From: Elizabethkingia meningoseptica_A
GTDB lineage: Bacteria; Bacteroidota; Bacteroidia; Flavobacteriales; Weeksellaceae
Direction of reading: 5' to 3'
Length of the DNA stretch: 64,000 bases
Assembly (NCBI RefSeq): GCF_045762675.1
Contig: NZ_JBJDLK010000003.1
Location: 372,001 to 436,000 of the forward strand
Position numbers and translations under genes: made by a program. Shown here in pieces: positions 16,798 to 25,637 of the stretch (position 1 is the stretch's first letter; each line of letters starts with the position of its first letter). Below the pieces are notes generated by a model, which was given only the letters and a program-made list of their open reading frames with translations, was not told the origin of the DNA and searched no databases.

Positions 16798-17865
16798 ATG
16801 TCTATTAAGATCTTTCAGCCTTTATGGGCATTTATACTCCCCTTGCTTGCATGTGGGATTTATCTGCTCGGAATCGATAATAGTATAATTGTAGAAGTTG
16901 TTGCCGGGGTCTTACTTATCGGCTCAGTACTTGCGGCAGTTCATCACGCCGAAACCATTGCACACAAATTAGGAGAACCATTCGGGACCATAATTCTGGC
17001 CGTAGCCATAACCGTTATAGAAGTTGCACTGATTATTTCGTTAATGGTAGCAGGCGGCCCGGAAGCAGAAACCTTACCGCGGGATACCGTCCTCGCAGCT
17101 ATTATGCTAATCCTGAACGGAATCATTGGTTTATGTTTACTTATTGGTGGCGCTAAGTTTCACGAACAATACTTTGGAAAGAAGTCCGCAAATACGGCAC
17201 TTATTACACTAATTTCTATTCTTGTCCTTACATTGGTCCTTCCCAATTATACTACAAGTGTACGAGGTCCTTATTATAATACTTCACAGCTTATTTTTGT
17301 TGCGATTATCTCATTAATCCTGTATGGATCTTTTATTATGGTACAGACCGTAAGGCATAAAGATTATTTTGTTACAGAAGGAGAGACTCAGCCACATGAA
17401 GAGGTAACCACACAAAAAATGATCCTGAGTCTGGTATTTTTGGTACTCTGTCTGGGAATCGTTGTACTATTGGCAAAAGCACTTTCACCGAGTATAGAGA
17501 AAATGGTTATTGATATTGGGGCTCCAAAATCATTAGTCGGGGTTATTATTGCAGCTGTTGTTCTTTTACCTGAAGGAATCTCTGCCATTAAGGCTGCCCG
17601 TAAAAATCAGTTACAAACCAGCCTTAACCTTGCACTGGGTTCTGCATTAGCAAGTATTGGTCTTACCATTCCGGCGGTAGTAGTGGTATGTTTAATGTAT
17701 GACATTGATCTTGTTCTGGGTATAGATGTAAAATCGATGGTATTACTGGCGTTATCGTTCTTTATAGTCATGCTCTCTCTTAATCAGGGAAAAACCAATC
17801 TTCACTACGGAGTGGTATTACTGGTCAGTCTGGTTGCTTACATTTTCAATGTTATTGTTCCGTAA
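16798..17865 (+). CDS. chaA: Calcium/proton antiporter, ChaA type
   Basis: Inner-membrane Ca2+(Na+,K+)/H+ exchanger of the CaCA superfamily. The protein has about 11 membrane helices and the two inverted alpha-repeats: GEPFGTIILAVAITVIEVAL near residue 58 and LLPEGISAIKAARKNQLQTS then LNLALGSALASIGLTIP near residue 260, each with the conserved glutamate needed for ion binding. The frame also opens at a TTG (16792), but the ATG at 16798 is preferred. Length (355) is normal. Confidence 0.9.
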   Translation: MSIKIFQPLWAFILPLLACGIYLLGIDNSIIVEVVAGVLLIGSVLAAVHHAETIAHKLGEPFGTIILAVAITVIEVALIISLMVAGGPEAETLPRDTVLAAIMLILNGIIGLCLLIGGAKFHEQYFGKKSANTALITLISILVLTLVLPNYTTSVRGPYYNTSQLIFVAIISLILYGSFIMVQTVRHKDYFVTEGETQPHEEVTTQKMILSLVFLVLCLGIVVLLAKALSPSIEKMVIDIGAPKSLVGVIIAAVVLLPEGISAIKAARKNQLQTSLNLALGSALASIGLTIPAVVVVCLMYDIDLVLGIDVKSMVLLALSFFIVMLSLNQGKTNLHYGVVLLVSLVAYIFNVIVP

Positions 17866-17877
17866 TTTCATGTTTCC

Positions 17878-18345
17878 ATGAAATACAGAATAACAACAGG
17901 ATTATCTGTTGGTGAAATTAGGGATGCTATTTCTGAAAATACAGAACCTATTGTGCGCTTCCGAAATTACCTTAAAAACAAACATAAAATGTTTGAAGGC
18001 TATGTAAGTGGCAACAACTTCACTCTTAAAAATATTGAAACATACAGGAGCATAGCCTCAACAACAATCAAAGGAAAGATTATTGTAAAAGGAAACTATA
18101 ATACTGTTGAATTTTCGGCTATTTACCCATGGGGTAATATTATCTTTTACGGAGTCTTCTTCCTTTTATTTTTATTTATGAATTATGATAAAAGAGAAGG
18201 TTTTTCTTTAGTATCTTTATTGATAGTTGTAGCATTAGGATTTGTTATATTCATTTTCATAAGAGGAAAATATATAATGGATGCAGAAACCGCACGGGAT
18301 AAAATTTTTAAAATTATAAAAGGAAACAGCATTGAAAATATATGA
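17878..18345 (+). CDS. Small membrane protein of unknown function
   Basis: I do not recognise the family. The 155 residues have a ~85-residue soluble N-terminal part (FRNYLKNKHKMFEGYVSGNN and IKGKIIVKGNYNTVEF read as a beta-rich domain) and two membrane segments in the C-terminal half (IIFYGVFFLLFLFMNY and SLVSLLIVVALGFVIFIFI). It follows chaA by 12 bases and its last 14 bases overlap the GNAT gene, so it is probably co-transcribed with both. Confidence 0.7.
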   Translation: MKYRITTGLSVGEIRDAISENTEPIVRFRNYLKNKHKMFEGYVSGNNFTLKNIETYRSIASTTIKGKIIVKGNYNTVEFSAIYPWGNIIFYGVFFLLFLFMNYDKREGFSLVSLLIVVALGFVIFIFIRGKYIMDAETARDKIFKIIKGNSIENI

Positions 18346-18850
18346 AACTGAACGTTTGATTATAAAACCGATTGATCTTGATGATGCAGGTTTTATTCTC
18401 AAATTATATAATATGCCCAAGTTTATTCAATACATTGGTGATAAAAATATCCGAAGTATCAGTGACGCTGAGAATTATATTCAAGCACGGTTCCTCCCAC
18501 AGTTACAAAAATTGGGCTTCGGTAATTATACCATTACACTCAAGGAGAATCATGAAACCATTGGCGCAGTTGGTGTTTTTGAAAGAGATGGTCTTCCGAT
18601 TATGGATATAGGCTTCTCTTTTCTTGAAGAGTATGAAGGGAAAGGCTATGCTTATGAATCTGCTATGAAAGTAAAATCTATTGCCATGGATGATTTTGGT
18701 CTTCAACAACTTTCTGCTATTGTGGCAAAAAATAATTTTGCTTCACAAAAGCTGATTCAAAAATTGGGACTGGTTTTTCAAAAACACGTCACACTTCCCG
18801 GTGAGGAGGAAGAATTATTATACTTTGAATATCCACAAAATAAAAGCTGA
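18332..18850 (+). CDS. GNAT family N-acetyltransferase (RimJ/RimL-like), TTG start
   Basis: Acetyl-CoA-dependent acetyltransferase with unknown acceptor. The ETERLIIKPIDLDDA opening and the acetyl-CoA loop region (EEYEGKGYAYESAMKVKSIA), then NNFASQKLIQKLGLVF, identify the RimJ/RimL branch. The only in-frame start that keeps the conserved ETERL is TTG at 18332, with AGGA about 8 bases upstream; the first ATG would delete 27 residues. It overlaps the preceding gene by 14 bases. A strong terminator follows. Confidence 0.87.
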   Translation: MKIYETERLIIKPIDLDDAGFILKLYNMPKFIQYIGDKNIRSISDAENYIQARFLPQLQKLGFGNYTITLKENHETIGAVGVFERDGLPIMDIGFSFLEEYEGKGYAYESAMKVKSIAMDDFGLQQLSAIVAKNNFASQKLIQKLGLVFQKHVTLPGEEEELLYFEYPQNKS

Positions 18851-18877
18851 TTCAGAATCTGAATCAGCTTTCTTTTT
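18843..18877 (+). terminator. Intrinsic terminator after the GNAT gene
   Basis: Fourteen-bp perfect inverted repeat AAAGCTGATTCAGA/TCTGAATCAGCTTT around one base, then CTTTTT. It lies between convergent genes and can act on both strands. Confidence 0.9.
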
Positions 18878-18895
18878 AAATAGATTTATTATAGT

Positions 18896-19795
18896 TTAGT
18901 TTAAGTTCTTAAACTCTTCAGCAGAGATTTGTCCGCTCATAATTTGTTTTAGTTCCGCCATGTGCGCTCTGATAGTTCTGTCGATTTCCGGATCAACCTG
19001 GAAGTTACTCGCTGCCGGCTGAACACTCGGATCCTGACCATTCAACACACTGGAGTAATAATAGAAGAAGTTAGAATCAAAACTTTTAACTGTCAAAGAA
19101 TATTGTCCCAACAAGAACCCTAAACGTACGGCAGTTCTTCTTTGAGGTGCTGTTCCATGATGCCCGGGATTATTTACATAATTATCTCCGATAGAAGCTG
19201 CAAATTCATATGCCGCTGCAATCTGCGAGAAATTTGATTTGTTAAACCCTGCAGGTTTTCTTAGGTAATAACCGGCAAAACCATCTGCTTCCAATTCACT
19301 TGAACGCGCAGTTTGCTCTTTAACAGAAGGTAATGCATTTTTAAATTGCAGCTGATGTCCATACTCGTGCGCTAAGATCATCGCATTAACAATATTATCT
19401 GAGCTCTTTGTTTTTGCATCGTTATAAATCGCATAGCCATAATAGATCTTTCCGGATGCATATGAAATTGCATTGTAGGTTGAAGATGCACTTGACGGGT
19501 CATCTACAAATCTAAGTGTAGGCACGGATAATCCCCATAAAGAAGCATTTTTCTGCATTTGAGTGTTCATAAAACTCGTATCAGCTGTTGTAGGAAGTCC
19601 TGTTTTTAAAACAGAACTAAAAGTCCAGTTTCCGTCAACATAACTACATAAGAGTTCTGAACTATCCGGACGAACCAGAGCTTCAGTAGTTATTGATTGT
19701 TCTGGCGCAGATGCGTTGTCTTCTCTGTTACAGGAAACAAGAAGAGATGTCGCTAGTGTTCCTACCAGCAACAGGGGAATGAATTTTGTTTTCAT
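18896..19795 (-). CDS. Zinc-metalloprotease-like lipoprotein
   Basis: Lipoprotein (signal peptide ending LLVSC, Cys22) with a neutral zinc metallopeptidase signature: AHEYGHQLQF gives HExxH, and ELEADGFAGYYL 25-30 residues later supplies the third ligand glutamate and an acidic residue, as in YpfJ-like putative metalloproteases. The remainder (NNPGHHGTAPQRRTAVRLGF) fits that family, whose substrates are unknown. It is monocistronic; upstream (19796-19938) is AT-rich with nothing further seen. Confidence 0.85.
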   Translation of the reverse strand: MKTKFIPLLLVGTLATSLLVSCNREDNASAPEQSITTEALVRPDSSELLCSYVDGNWTFSSVLKTGLPTTADTSFMNTQMQKNASLWGLSVPTLRFVDDPSSASSTYNAISYASGKIYYGYAIYNDAKTKSSDNIVNAMILAHEYGHQLQFKNALPSVKEQTARSSELEADGFAGYYLRKPAGFNKSNFSQIAAAYEFAASIGDNYVNNPGHHGTAPQRRTAVRLGFLLGQYSLTVKSFDSNFFYYYSSVLNGQDPSVQPAASNFQVDPEIDRTIRAHMAELKQIMSGQISAEEFKNLN

Positions 19796-19938
19796 AATAA
19801 ATTATTGTTATTTGGTTGATTTTGTATGACAAATATCATACGGCGGTAAATGTACACTTATTCTACCTAATCACTATAATTTATATATTTTTATTATTAT
19901 TCTATACATAATAATCTGGAAAACGTACTAATATCCCC

Positions 19939-20388
19939 TTATTCATCGAGTAATTGCTGCGCGTGGTCTTTCGTTTTTACCTTATCAATTACTTTTATAC
20001 AAACCCCTTTTTCATCAAAAACAAAGGTTGTACGAACAATACCCATAAATTCTCTGCCCATAAATTTTTTGAGCTGCCAAACCCCAAAAGCTTCTATAAC
20101 TTCTTTATTAGTATCTGCCAGAAGATCGAAAGGAAAACTATACTTATCTGAGAAGTTTTTCTGTCTTTTTTCGTCATCTGCGCTAATACCAAGCAACTGA
20201 TATCCCTTAGCTTTTAGTTCACTGTAATTATCCCTCAGATTGCAAGCTTCTGCAGTACATCCCGGCGTACTTGCTTTTGGATAAAAGAAAACAATTAGTT
20301 TTTTTCCAGCATAATCCTTAGAATCAATTGTTCTGCCGTTTTGATTAATTCCCTGAAATTCCGGCAGTTTATCTCCTACTTGTAACAT
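19939..20388 (-). CDS. bcp: Thioredoxin-dependent thiol peroxidase (Bcp/PrxQ)
   Basis: Peroxiredoxin reducing peroxides through a cysteine thiol. The 149 residues start at ATG 20388 (MLQVGDKLPEF); a longer frame begins upstream but is not homologous. The active site is FFYPKASTPGCTAEACNLRD with peroxidatic Cys in TPGCT and the resolving Cys five residues later, the PrxQ arrangement. It is divergent from nth; the 33-base gap holds the nth -7 box. Confidence 0.93.
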   Translation of the reverse strand: MLQVGDKLPEFQGINQNGRTIDSKDYAGKKLIVFFYPKASTPGCTAEACNLRDNYSELKAKGYQLLGISADDEKRQKNFSDKYSFPFDLLADTNKEVIEAFGVWQLKKFMGREFMGIVRTTFVFDEKGVCIKVIDKVKTKDHAQQLLDE

Positions 20389-20394
20389 ATTCTT

Positions 20395-20402
20395 TATTTT
20401 TG
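20395..20402 (+). promoter_or_regulatory. -7 box (TATTTTTG) of the nth promoter
   Basis: Exact match to TAnnTTTG, 20 bases before the nth ATG. No good -33 TTTG is seen at the expected distance. Confidence 0.45.
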
Positions 20403-20421
20403 TCTTAAAATTACTACTTCT

Positions 20422-21042
20422 ATGACCAAAAAGCAAAGAGCAGAAACCGTAATGACAGAATTGGAGAAGCTTTACCCTCAGACACCTATTCCTTTACATC
20501 ACTTTGATCCTTATACTCTGCTTGTTGCAGTAGCACTCTCGGCACAAACAACTGATAAAAAAGTAAACGAAGTAACTCCGGTACTTTTTGCCAAGGCGCA
20601 GACTCCTCAACAAATGGCCCGTTTAGAAGAGTTTGAAATTAAAGAACTGATCAAAGAGATTGGCTTATCCAATACAAAAGCAAAAAACCTTAAACGTATG
20701 GCCGAACTTCTCCTGGAAAGACATGAGGGTATTGTACCGGAAAGTTTTGAGGAACTGGAAGCTCTTCCGGGTGTTGGTCATAAAACGGCATCTGTAGTTA
20801 TGTCACAAGCTTTCGGACACCCTGCATTTCCGGTAGATACTCATATTCACCGCCTGATGAAACAATGGAAACTTTCGGAAGGAAAAAATGTGGAGCAGGT
20901 AGAAGCTGATGCTAAAAAACTTTTCCCTAAAAGTACATGGAATAAACTTCATCTTCAGATTATTTTTTACGGAAGAGAGTATTCTCCTGCCCGCGGTAAG
21001 GGAGAAAAAGATTTCCTTACCAAAATGCTGTTTGAAAAATAA
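20422..21042 (+). CDS. nth: Endonuclease III family DNA glycosylase lacking the 4Fe-4S cysteines
   Basis: Base-excision repair glycosylase/AP lyase for oxidised pyrimidines. The helix-hairpin-helix LPGVGHKTA carries the catalytic Lys121, and PVDTHIHR has Asp139; ALSAQTTDKKVNEVTP is also diagnostic. The protein has no cysteine at all: the C-terminal Cx6Cx2Cx5C cluster of E. coli Nth is replaced by REYSPARGKGEKDFLTKM. Catalytic residues are intact, so an active cluster-free enzyme is likely. It diverges from bcp and ends at a strong terminator. Confidence 0.92.
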   Translation: MTKKQRAETVMTELEKLYPQTPIPLHHFDPYTLLVAVALSAQTTDKKVNEVTPVLFAKAQTPQQMARLEEFEIKELIKEIGLSNTKAKNLKRMAELLLERHEGIVPESFEELEALPGVGHKTASVVMSQAFGHPAFPVDTHIHRLMKQWKLSEGKNVEQVEADAKKLFPKSTWNKLHLQIIFYGREYSPARGKGEKDFLTKMLFEK

Positions 21043-21069
21043 ATAATTTTTTATTCAAATAATAACTGA

Positions 21070-21105
21070 ATCCCGATTCTGCATGCAGAATCGGGATCTT
21101 TATTT
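21070..21105 (+). terminator. Intrinsic terminator after nth
   Basis: Perfect 28-bp palindrome (ATCCCGATTCTGC and its complement around AT) at 21070-21097, followed by CTTTATTTT. Confidence 0.88.
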
Positions 21106-21267
21106 TATCATATACTTTAAATTAATCAAGTTAACAACTAATAATATAATAATAAATGAATATTAATAAAAAATAATAAATTTATATGCGACATTAACCT
21201 GTATTTATTTAATTTAGAAATAAAATTTCAACACTAAAACTACTATTAAATCCAAATCACAAAAATT

Positions 21268-22020
21268 ATGAATCCTAAAATTAAAAACAGGAAGCGAAGG
21301 CCTGATCAAACAGAAAATATCCTCTACAATTATGGTATTATTGAAGCGCTGGTCGGTGGATTATACGAAGGGACACTTTCCATAGAAAAACTTCTGCTGA
21401 AAGGTAATTTCGGAATAGGTGCTCCCGGAATGCTAGACGGAGAATTAACCATAATGGATGGTGTAGCGTATCAGACAAAATCAACCGGTGAAACAACCAT
21501 ACTCAGCGACCACCAGACCATCGCATTTTCTTCCGTCTCTTTCTTTACTCCCGAAATAAGTTTTCATATTCCTGATAATACAGAGCAGTCAGTATTATTT
21601 GAAACCATTATCAACAGGTTAGCCAATAATAATGCGATGTATGCTCTTAAAATAACAGGGAAATTCAGTTATATAAAAACAAGAGCTTTCCCACTTATAG
21701 AAGAACCTTTTCCGGTTCTTTCTTCAATTCTGGACAAGCAGCAGCTTTTTGAATATACTTCTGTTTCCGGAGCGCTTATCGGTTATTTACTTCCTGAATA
21801 TCTGAACGGAATAAATGCCGGTGGTTTCCACTTTCATTTTCTGTCAGAGGACAAAGTACGGGGCGGGCATGTTCTGGACTTTACAGCAGGGGATCTTACA
21901 ATAGAAATCGCTGAATTAAAAAGTTTTGAACTGGAGGTTTCCAACAGCCGAAGTTTTAAGGATTTTCAATTCAGGAAAAGATACGATGAGCATTTACATC
22001 GTGTTGAGCGCGGTTATTAA
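21268..22020 (+). CDS. budA: Alpha-acetolactate decarboxylase
   Basis: Converts alpha-acetolactate to acetoin, controlling the pyruvate overflow/butanediol branch and acetolactate pools. The 250 residues contain the zinc site NAGGFHFHFLSEDKVRGGHV (three His), the substrate region and QTIAFSSVSFF, as in BudA/AlsD. No acetolactate synthase or butanediol dehydrogenase is nearby, and the gene stands alone in an AT-rich region, so its substrate would come from elsewhere (inference). A strong hairpin follows. Confidence 0.93.
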   Translation: MNPKIKNRKRRPDQTENILYNYGIIEALVGGLYEGTLSIEKLLLKGNFGIGAPGMLDGELTIMDGVAYQTKSTGETTILSDHQTIAFSSVSFFTPEISFHIPDNTEQSVLFETIINRLANNNAMYALKITGKFSYIKTRAFPLIEEPFPVLSSILDKQQLFEYTSVSGALIGYLLPEYLNGINAGGFHFHFLSEDKVRGGHVLDFTAGDLTIEIAELKSFELEVSNSRSFKDFQFRKRYDEHLHRVERGY

Positions 22021-22047
22021 TGTTTATATGAGTCTACATTATAGAAA

Positions 22048-22097
22048 AAGAAGCTGTCTCCTACATTTGACTTTGCAAACATAGGAGACAGCTTCTT
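22048..22097. terminator. Convergent terminator hairpin
   Basis: Sixteen-bp stem AAGAAGCTGTCTCCTA/TAGGAGACAGCTTCTT with an 18-base loop between budA and the DUF885 gene. The T-run is better on the minus strand, so it mainly ends the DUF885 transcript. Confidence 0.8.
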
Positions 22098-22116
22098 AAT
22101 AGCTTTACAGGAACTA

Positions 22117-23925
22117 TTATTGCTTTTTAGCCCATAACTCCATTTTCCGGTCTAAAACACTCAGTGGTAAACATCCCTGACTCAATACCTCATCATGGAA
22201 GGATGCGAGGTTAAACTTCGTACCTAATTGCTTTTCATATTTAGTCCTTAATTCTCTTATTTTAAGTGCTCCGGTCTTATAGCTCAACGCTTGTCCCGGA
22301 ATGGCCATATAACGTTCTATTTCAGCTGTTGCACCGGCTTCATCATAAGCAACATTGCTCAGGAAATATTTTATAGCTTCTTCTCTTGTCATTTGTCCGG
22401 TATGCAGACCTGTATCCACTACCAAACGTACTGCGCGCATCATTTCATCACTTAAAGAACCGAGTTTCTGATAAGGATCTGTGTAAAGTCCGAATTCAGG
22501 GCCTAAGGATTCACAATATAAAGCCCAGCCTTCACCATAAGCGCCAAGCCATCCAAATCTCATAAATTTAGGCAGTGCTGTATTTTCCTGCTGTAAAGAA
22601 ACCTGATAATGATGCCCTGGTATTGCTTCGTGCAGAAACAAGGATTCCATGCCGCTGGTTACATTGAATTTTTTTGGATCGGGTATTGGTATGTAAAAAA
22701 TTCCGGGACGTTTTCCGTCCGGCGTACCCTGCATGTATTCTGCACTGGCTGTAGCTTCACGGAATTTTTCGGTCTGGCGTATTTCAAACGGCGTTTTAGG
22801 TGTTACATTAAACATGGTTTTCAGTTTAGGAGTAATCTTGGTTAAAATACCCTGAAAACCATCCAGAATCTCTTTAGTTGTTTTATAAGGCATTGCCTTT
22901 GGATCTGTTTTTACATGAACCAGAAACTCTTCCAGTGTACCTTTGTAGCCCACCTGATTTTTCACTTTTTCCATTTCACTGCGGATACGCGCTACTTCCT
23001 GCAATCCGGTTTTATGGATTTCATCTGGTGTTTTGCTGGTTGTTGTCCAGCTTTTCACATAATAGGCATAGATGTCTTTTCCGTTCGGTAACGCATTATA
23101 ACCGTCGGTATCCCGTGCATGAGGCATATATTCTTCTTTCAGAAATTTGCCCATTTTAGTATAAGCCGGAATAATTTTATCTTTTATTGCCTCCTGAAAA
23201 AGCCTGGTATATTTCTGTTTTTGCTCTGCAGAAAAGTCTTTTGGAAAGTCTTTAACGGGTCCGTAAAAGATATTTTTACTAAAATCCGGTGTGATGATTT
23301 CAGCAGCTGTCATTTGCGGAATCATTTTCACCACAAGCTTCTTCGGTAATACAAATTTGTTTTTAATACCGGTACGGAAGTTTTGTTCCGCCGTAGCCAT
23401 CCATACAGGGAACTGTGCGATACGCTTCAGCCAGTTATCATAATCTTTCTCTGTTTTAAAAGGCTGTGTGCCTTTTCCGCTGCCCAGTAATGGTAAAGTG
23501 AGGGGAAGTCCGTCAAATTGGGTAAAAGGGATGTATTCGGGGTGATAGACATAGCTCTCCACTTTTGTTTTAAGCTGATTGTCCAGAACATCATATATGA
23601 CTTTATGCTGGTCATCCAGTGCATCATATTTAATACCCGAAAGCTCCTTGGTTGTTGTATTATAAAAGTTAATTTCCTCAGTAATTACTTTTGCGCTGAT
23701 ATTATCAGGCAAAAGGTCATTAAATCTTAAATCTCCCTGAGAGGTAGCTTCTAAAGGATTTAATTTCAGAAAGGTTTCATAATATTTGTCCGCAAGTTTT
23801 ACCAGCTTATCATTCTCCTGAGCATCCTGTGCTACATTTTTTGTAGAATCTTTCTTCTGACAGGAAACGGCAACTACCGTTATTCCTAGAGTTGCCAGCA
23901 ATCCTATTTTTAATAAGTTTTTCAT
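22117..23925 (-). CDS. DUF885 family lipoprotein, probable metallopeptidase
   Basis: Lipoprotein (MKNLLKIGLLATLGITVVAVSC, Cys22) whose 602 residues match DUF885. FLHEAIPGHHYQVSLQQE supplies HExxxGHH zinc-binding residues, and EGWALYCESLGPEFGLYTDP carries a further conserved Glu; VAYDEAGATAEIERYMAIPG is another family motif. DUF885 proteins are considered M32-like carboxypeptidase relatives; the substrate is unknown. Monocistronic. Confidence 0.9.
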   Translation of the reverse strand: MKNLLKIGLLATLGITVVAVSCQKKDSTKNVAQDAQENDKLVKLADKYYETFLKLNPLEATSQGDLRFNDLLPDNISAKVITEEINFYNTTTKELSGIKYDALDDQHKVIYDVLDNQLKTKVESYVYHPEYIPFTQFDGLPLTLPLLGSGKGTQPFKTEKDYDNWLKRIAQFPVWMATAEQNFRTGIKNKFVLPKKLVVKMIPQMTAAEIITPDFSKNIFYGPVKDFPKDFSAEQKQKYTRLFQEAIKDKIIPAYTKMGKFLKEEYMPHARDTDGYNALPNGKDIYAYYVKSWTTTSKTPDEIHKTGLQEVARIRSEMEKVKNQVGYKGTLEEFLVHVKTDPKAMPYKTTKEILDGFQGILTKITPKLKTMFNVTPKTPFEIRQTEKFREATASAEYMQGTPDGKRPGIFYIPIPDPKKFNVTSGMESLFLHEAIPGHHYQVSLQQENTALPKFMRFGWLGAYGEGWALYCESLGPEFGLYTDPYQKLGSLSDEMMRAVRLVVDTGLHTGQMTREEAIKYFLSNVAYDEAGATAEIERYMAIPGQALSYKTGALKIRELRTKYEKQLGTKFNLASFHDEVLSQGCLPLSVLDRKMELWAKKQ

Positions 23926-24062
23926 AAAAAAGATTATTTACTCAAAAATAGCCATTCCTATGATGATAAAAAAACAGAAATCTAATTTTATTGAAAGCTT
24001 AAGATTTTTTATAATTATTAGTCTTTTACGCTCGCCAAAGTTTTTACTTATATAAACAGGTA

Positions 24063-25601
24063 TTAAGAACTACATGACAATGTAGAGCAGCCCGGCTGGT
24101 CTCCTGCCCAATCCGGACGTTTTACAGAGAACTCCGGAAATAATTCCTGATAAGGCTGTTTCAGTGCTTCAAGTATCTTATTCAATAGTGTAAAATCACC
24201 CTCATCTGTTTCCTGAATGCATTGGTATAGCAAGTAATTCCGTAGAATAAACTTAGGGTTTGCGGCCTGCATCTGTTCTAATCTCTCCGCATCAGAAATT
24301 GTATTTTCTTTTATTCTGGTAATATAATGAGCGGTAAAATCTTTGAGCTGCAAAATCTGGTTTTCCGTTGGCTTATAATAGAAACATGGTTCGAAATGAG
24401 CCACAGCATCCGTTTGATCTTCAACCTTCTCCAGAAGTGAAAAAAACAGCGTATAATCAAGTTTTAATTCGTCCATTAACTTCTGCCATTCCAAAAGCAA
24501 CGGCTGATCACTTTCTTTTACCGCATCAAGCCCAAGCTTATGAGCCATCATGACATCATACTTGCCCCAGAAATATTTTGAAAAATTATCCAGTATCTTT
24601 TCTAATCTTTCCTGATTATTAATTACCGGAAATATAGCATTAGCCAGCTGAAATAAGTTCCAGTGTGCAATATTCGCCTGTTTCCCGAAAGCATATCTTC
24701 TTCCCGGCAAATCCGTTGTATTGGGTGTAAAATTCAGACTATATTCATCCAGCATACTGTATGGGCCGTAATCTATCGTAAGTCCCAGCACAGACATATT
24801 ATCAGTATTCATCACACCATGTACAAAACCTACACGGAACCAATCCACAATCATATCAGCTGTTCTTTCACAAACCTCTTTGAACCACACCAGGTATTTT
24901 TCCTCATCTGTACTTTCATCTATGTGTGGAAAATGTTTCTCTATTACCCAGTCCATGAGTTTCTTTAGTGTATCCAGCTCCTGTCTGGCTGCCAGTAACT
25001 CAAAATGACCAAATCGTATAAAACTTTCTGCAGTACGGATAATCACAGCGCCGTTTTCAGCTTCCGGATGGCCGTTGTAAAACATATCCCGAATGACCTG
25101 CTCCCCTGTTTTTACAAGGCTCAGCGCACGTGTGGTCGGAATTCCGAGGTAATACATGGCTTCACTCATCAGGTATTCTCTCAATGAAGAACGAAAAACA
25201 GCACGTCCGTCTGCATTTCTGGAATAAGGCGTACTTCCTGCTCCTTTGTATTGGAGTTCTATTTCTTTTCCCGATTCGTGGGTTACAGCCCCGATGTTAA
25301 TTGCACGCCCGTCGCCCAACTGACCTGCCCAGTTTCCAAACTGGTGTCCGGCATAAGCTGTGGCATAAGTCTGTACTCCCTCTGGTAGTTGCTGGCCACT
25401 GAAAAGCCCCAACTGATCTCTGGTGATTCCAAGTTCTTGTCCCAATTCTTCATTAAAAAGAATAAGTTCGGGGTTCGGAAATTCCATAGGCTCAACAAGT
25501 GCGTAAAGTACACCCGGCGTTTGTCTCGGGTAGTTATTATACGTATGATCTCCGGGAAAATACGCTTTGAATGCTTGCTTTATTTCTGGTAAATTATTCA
25601 T
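24063..25601 (-). CDS. selO: Protein adenylyltransferase SelO (YdiU/UPF0061)
   Basis: Pseudokinase-fold enzyme that transfers AMP to Ser/Thr/Tyr of target proteins in redox stress. Recognisable parts of the 512 residues include TAYAGHQFGNWAGQLGDGRA, LQYKGAGSTPYSRNADGRAV, FRSSLREYLMSEAMYYLGIP and NTDNMSVLGLTIDYGPY. The C-terminus ends GCSTLSCSS, matching the tail that carries Sec in eukaryotic SelO but Cys here. A terminator separates it from the PBP1A gene upstream, so it has its own promoter. Confidence 0.95.
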   Translation of the reverse strand: MNNLPEIKQAFKAYFPGDHTYNNYPRQTPGVLYALVEPMEFPNPELILFNEELGQELGITRDQLGLFSGQQLPEGVQTYATAYAGHQFGNWAGQLGDGRAINIGAVTHESGKEIELQYKGAGSTPYSRNADGRAVFRSSLREYLMSEAMYYLGIPTTRALSLVKTGEQVIRDMFYNGHPEAENGAVIIRTAESFIRFGHFELLAARQELDTLKKLMDWVIEKHFPHIDESTDEEKYLVWFKEVCERTADMIVDWFRVGFVHGVMNTDNMSVLGLTIDYGPYSMLDEYSLNFTPNTTDLPGRRYAFGKQANIAHWNLFQLANAIFPVINNQERLEKILDNFSKYFWGKYDVMMAHKLGLDAVKESDQPLLLEWQKLMDELKLDYTLFFSLLEKVEDQTDAVAHFEPCFYYKPTENQILQLKDFTAHYITRIKENTISDAERLEQMQAANPKFILRNYLLYQCIQETDEGDFTLLNKILEALKQPYQELFPEFSVKRPDWAGDQPGCSTLSCSS

Positions 25602-25606
25602 TACAA

Positions 25607-25637
25607 AAAAAGCTGGATTAACTCCAGCTTTTTATTT
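25607..25637 (-). terminator. Intrinsic terminator after the PBP1A gene
   Basis: AAAAAGCTGGA/TCCAGCTTTTT stem with a 5-base loop, in the 36-base gap between the PBP1A stop and the selO start. On the minus strand a T-run follows the stem. Confidence 0.88.

Noticed and set aside
22609..23730. Open frames opposite the DUF885 gene
   Set aside because: Antisense shadows of a gene with a lipobox and a HExxxGHH site; no own motifs.
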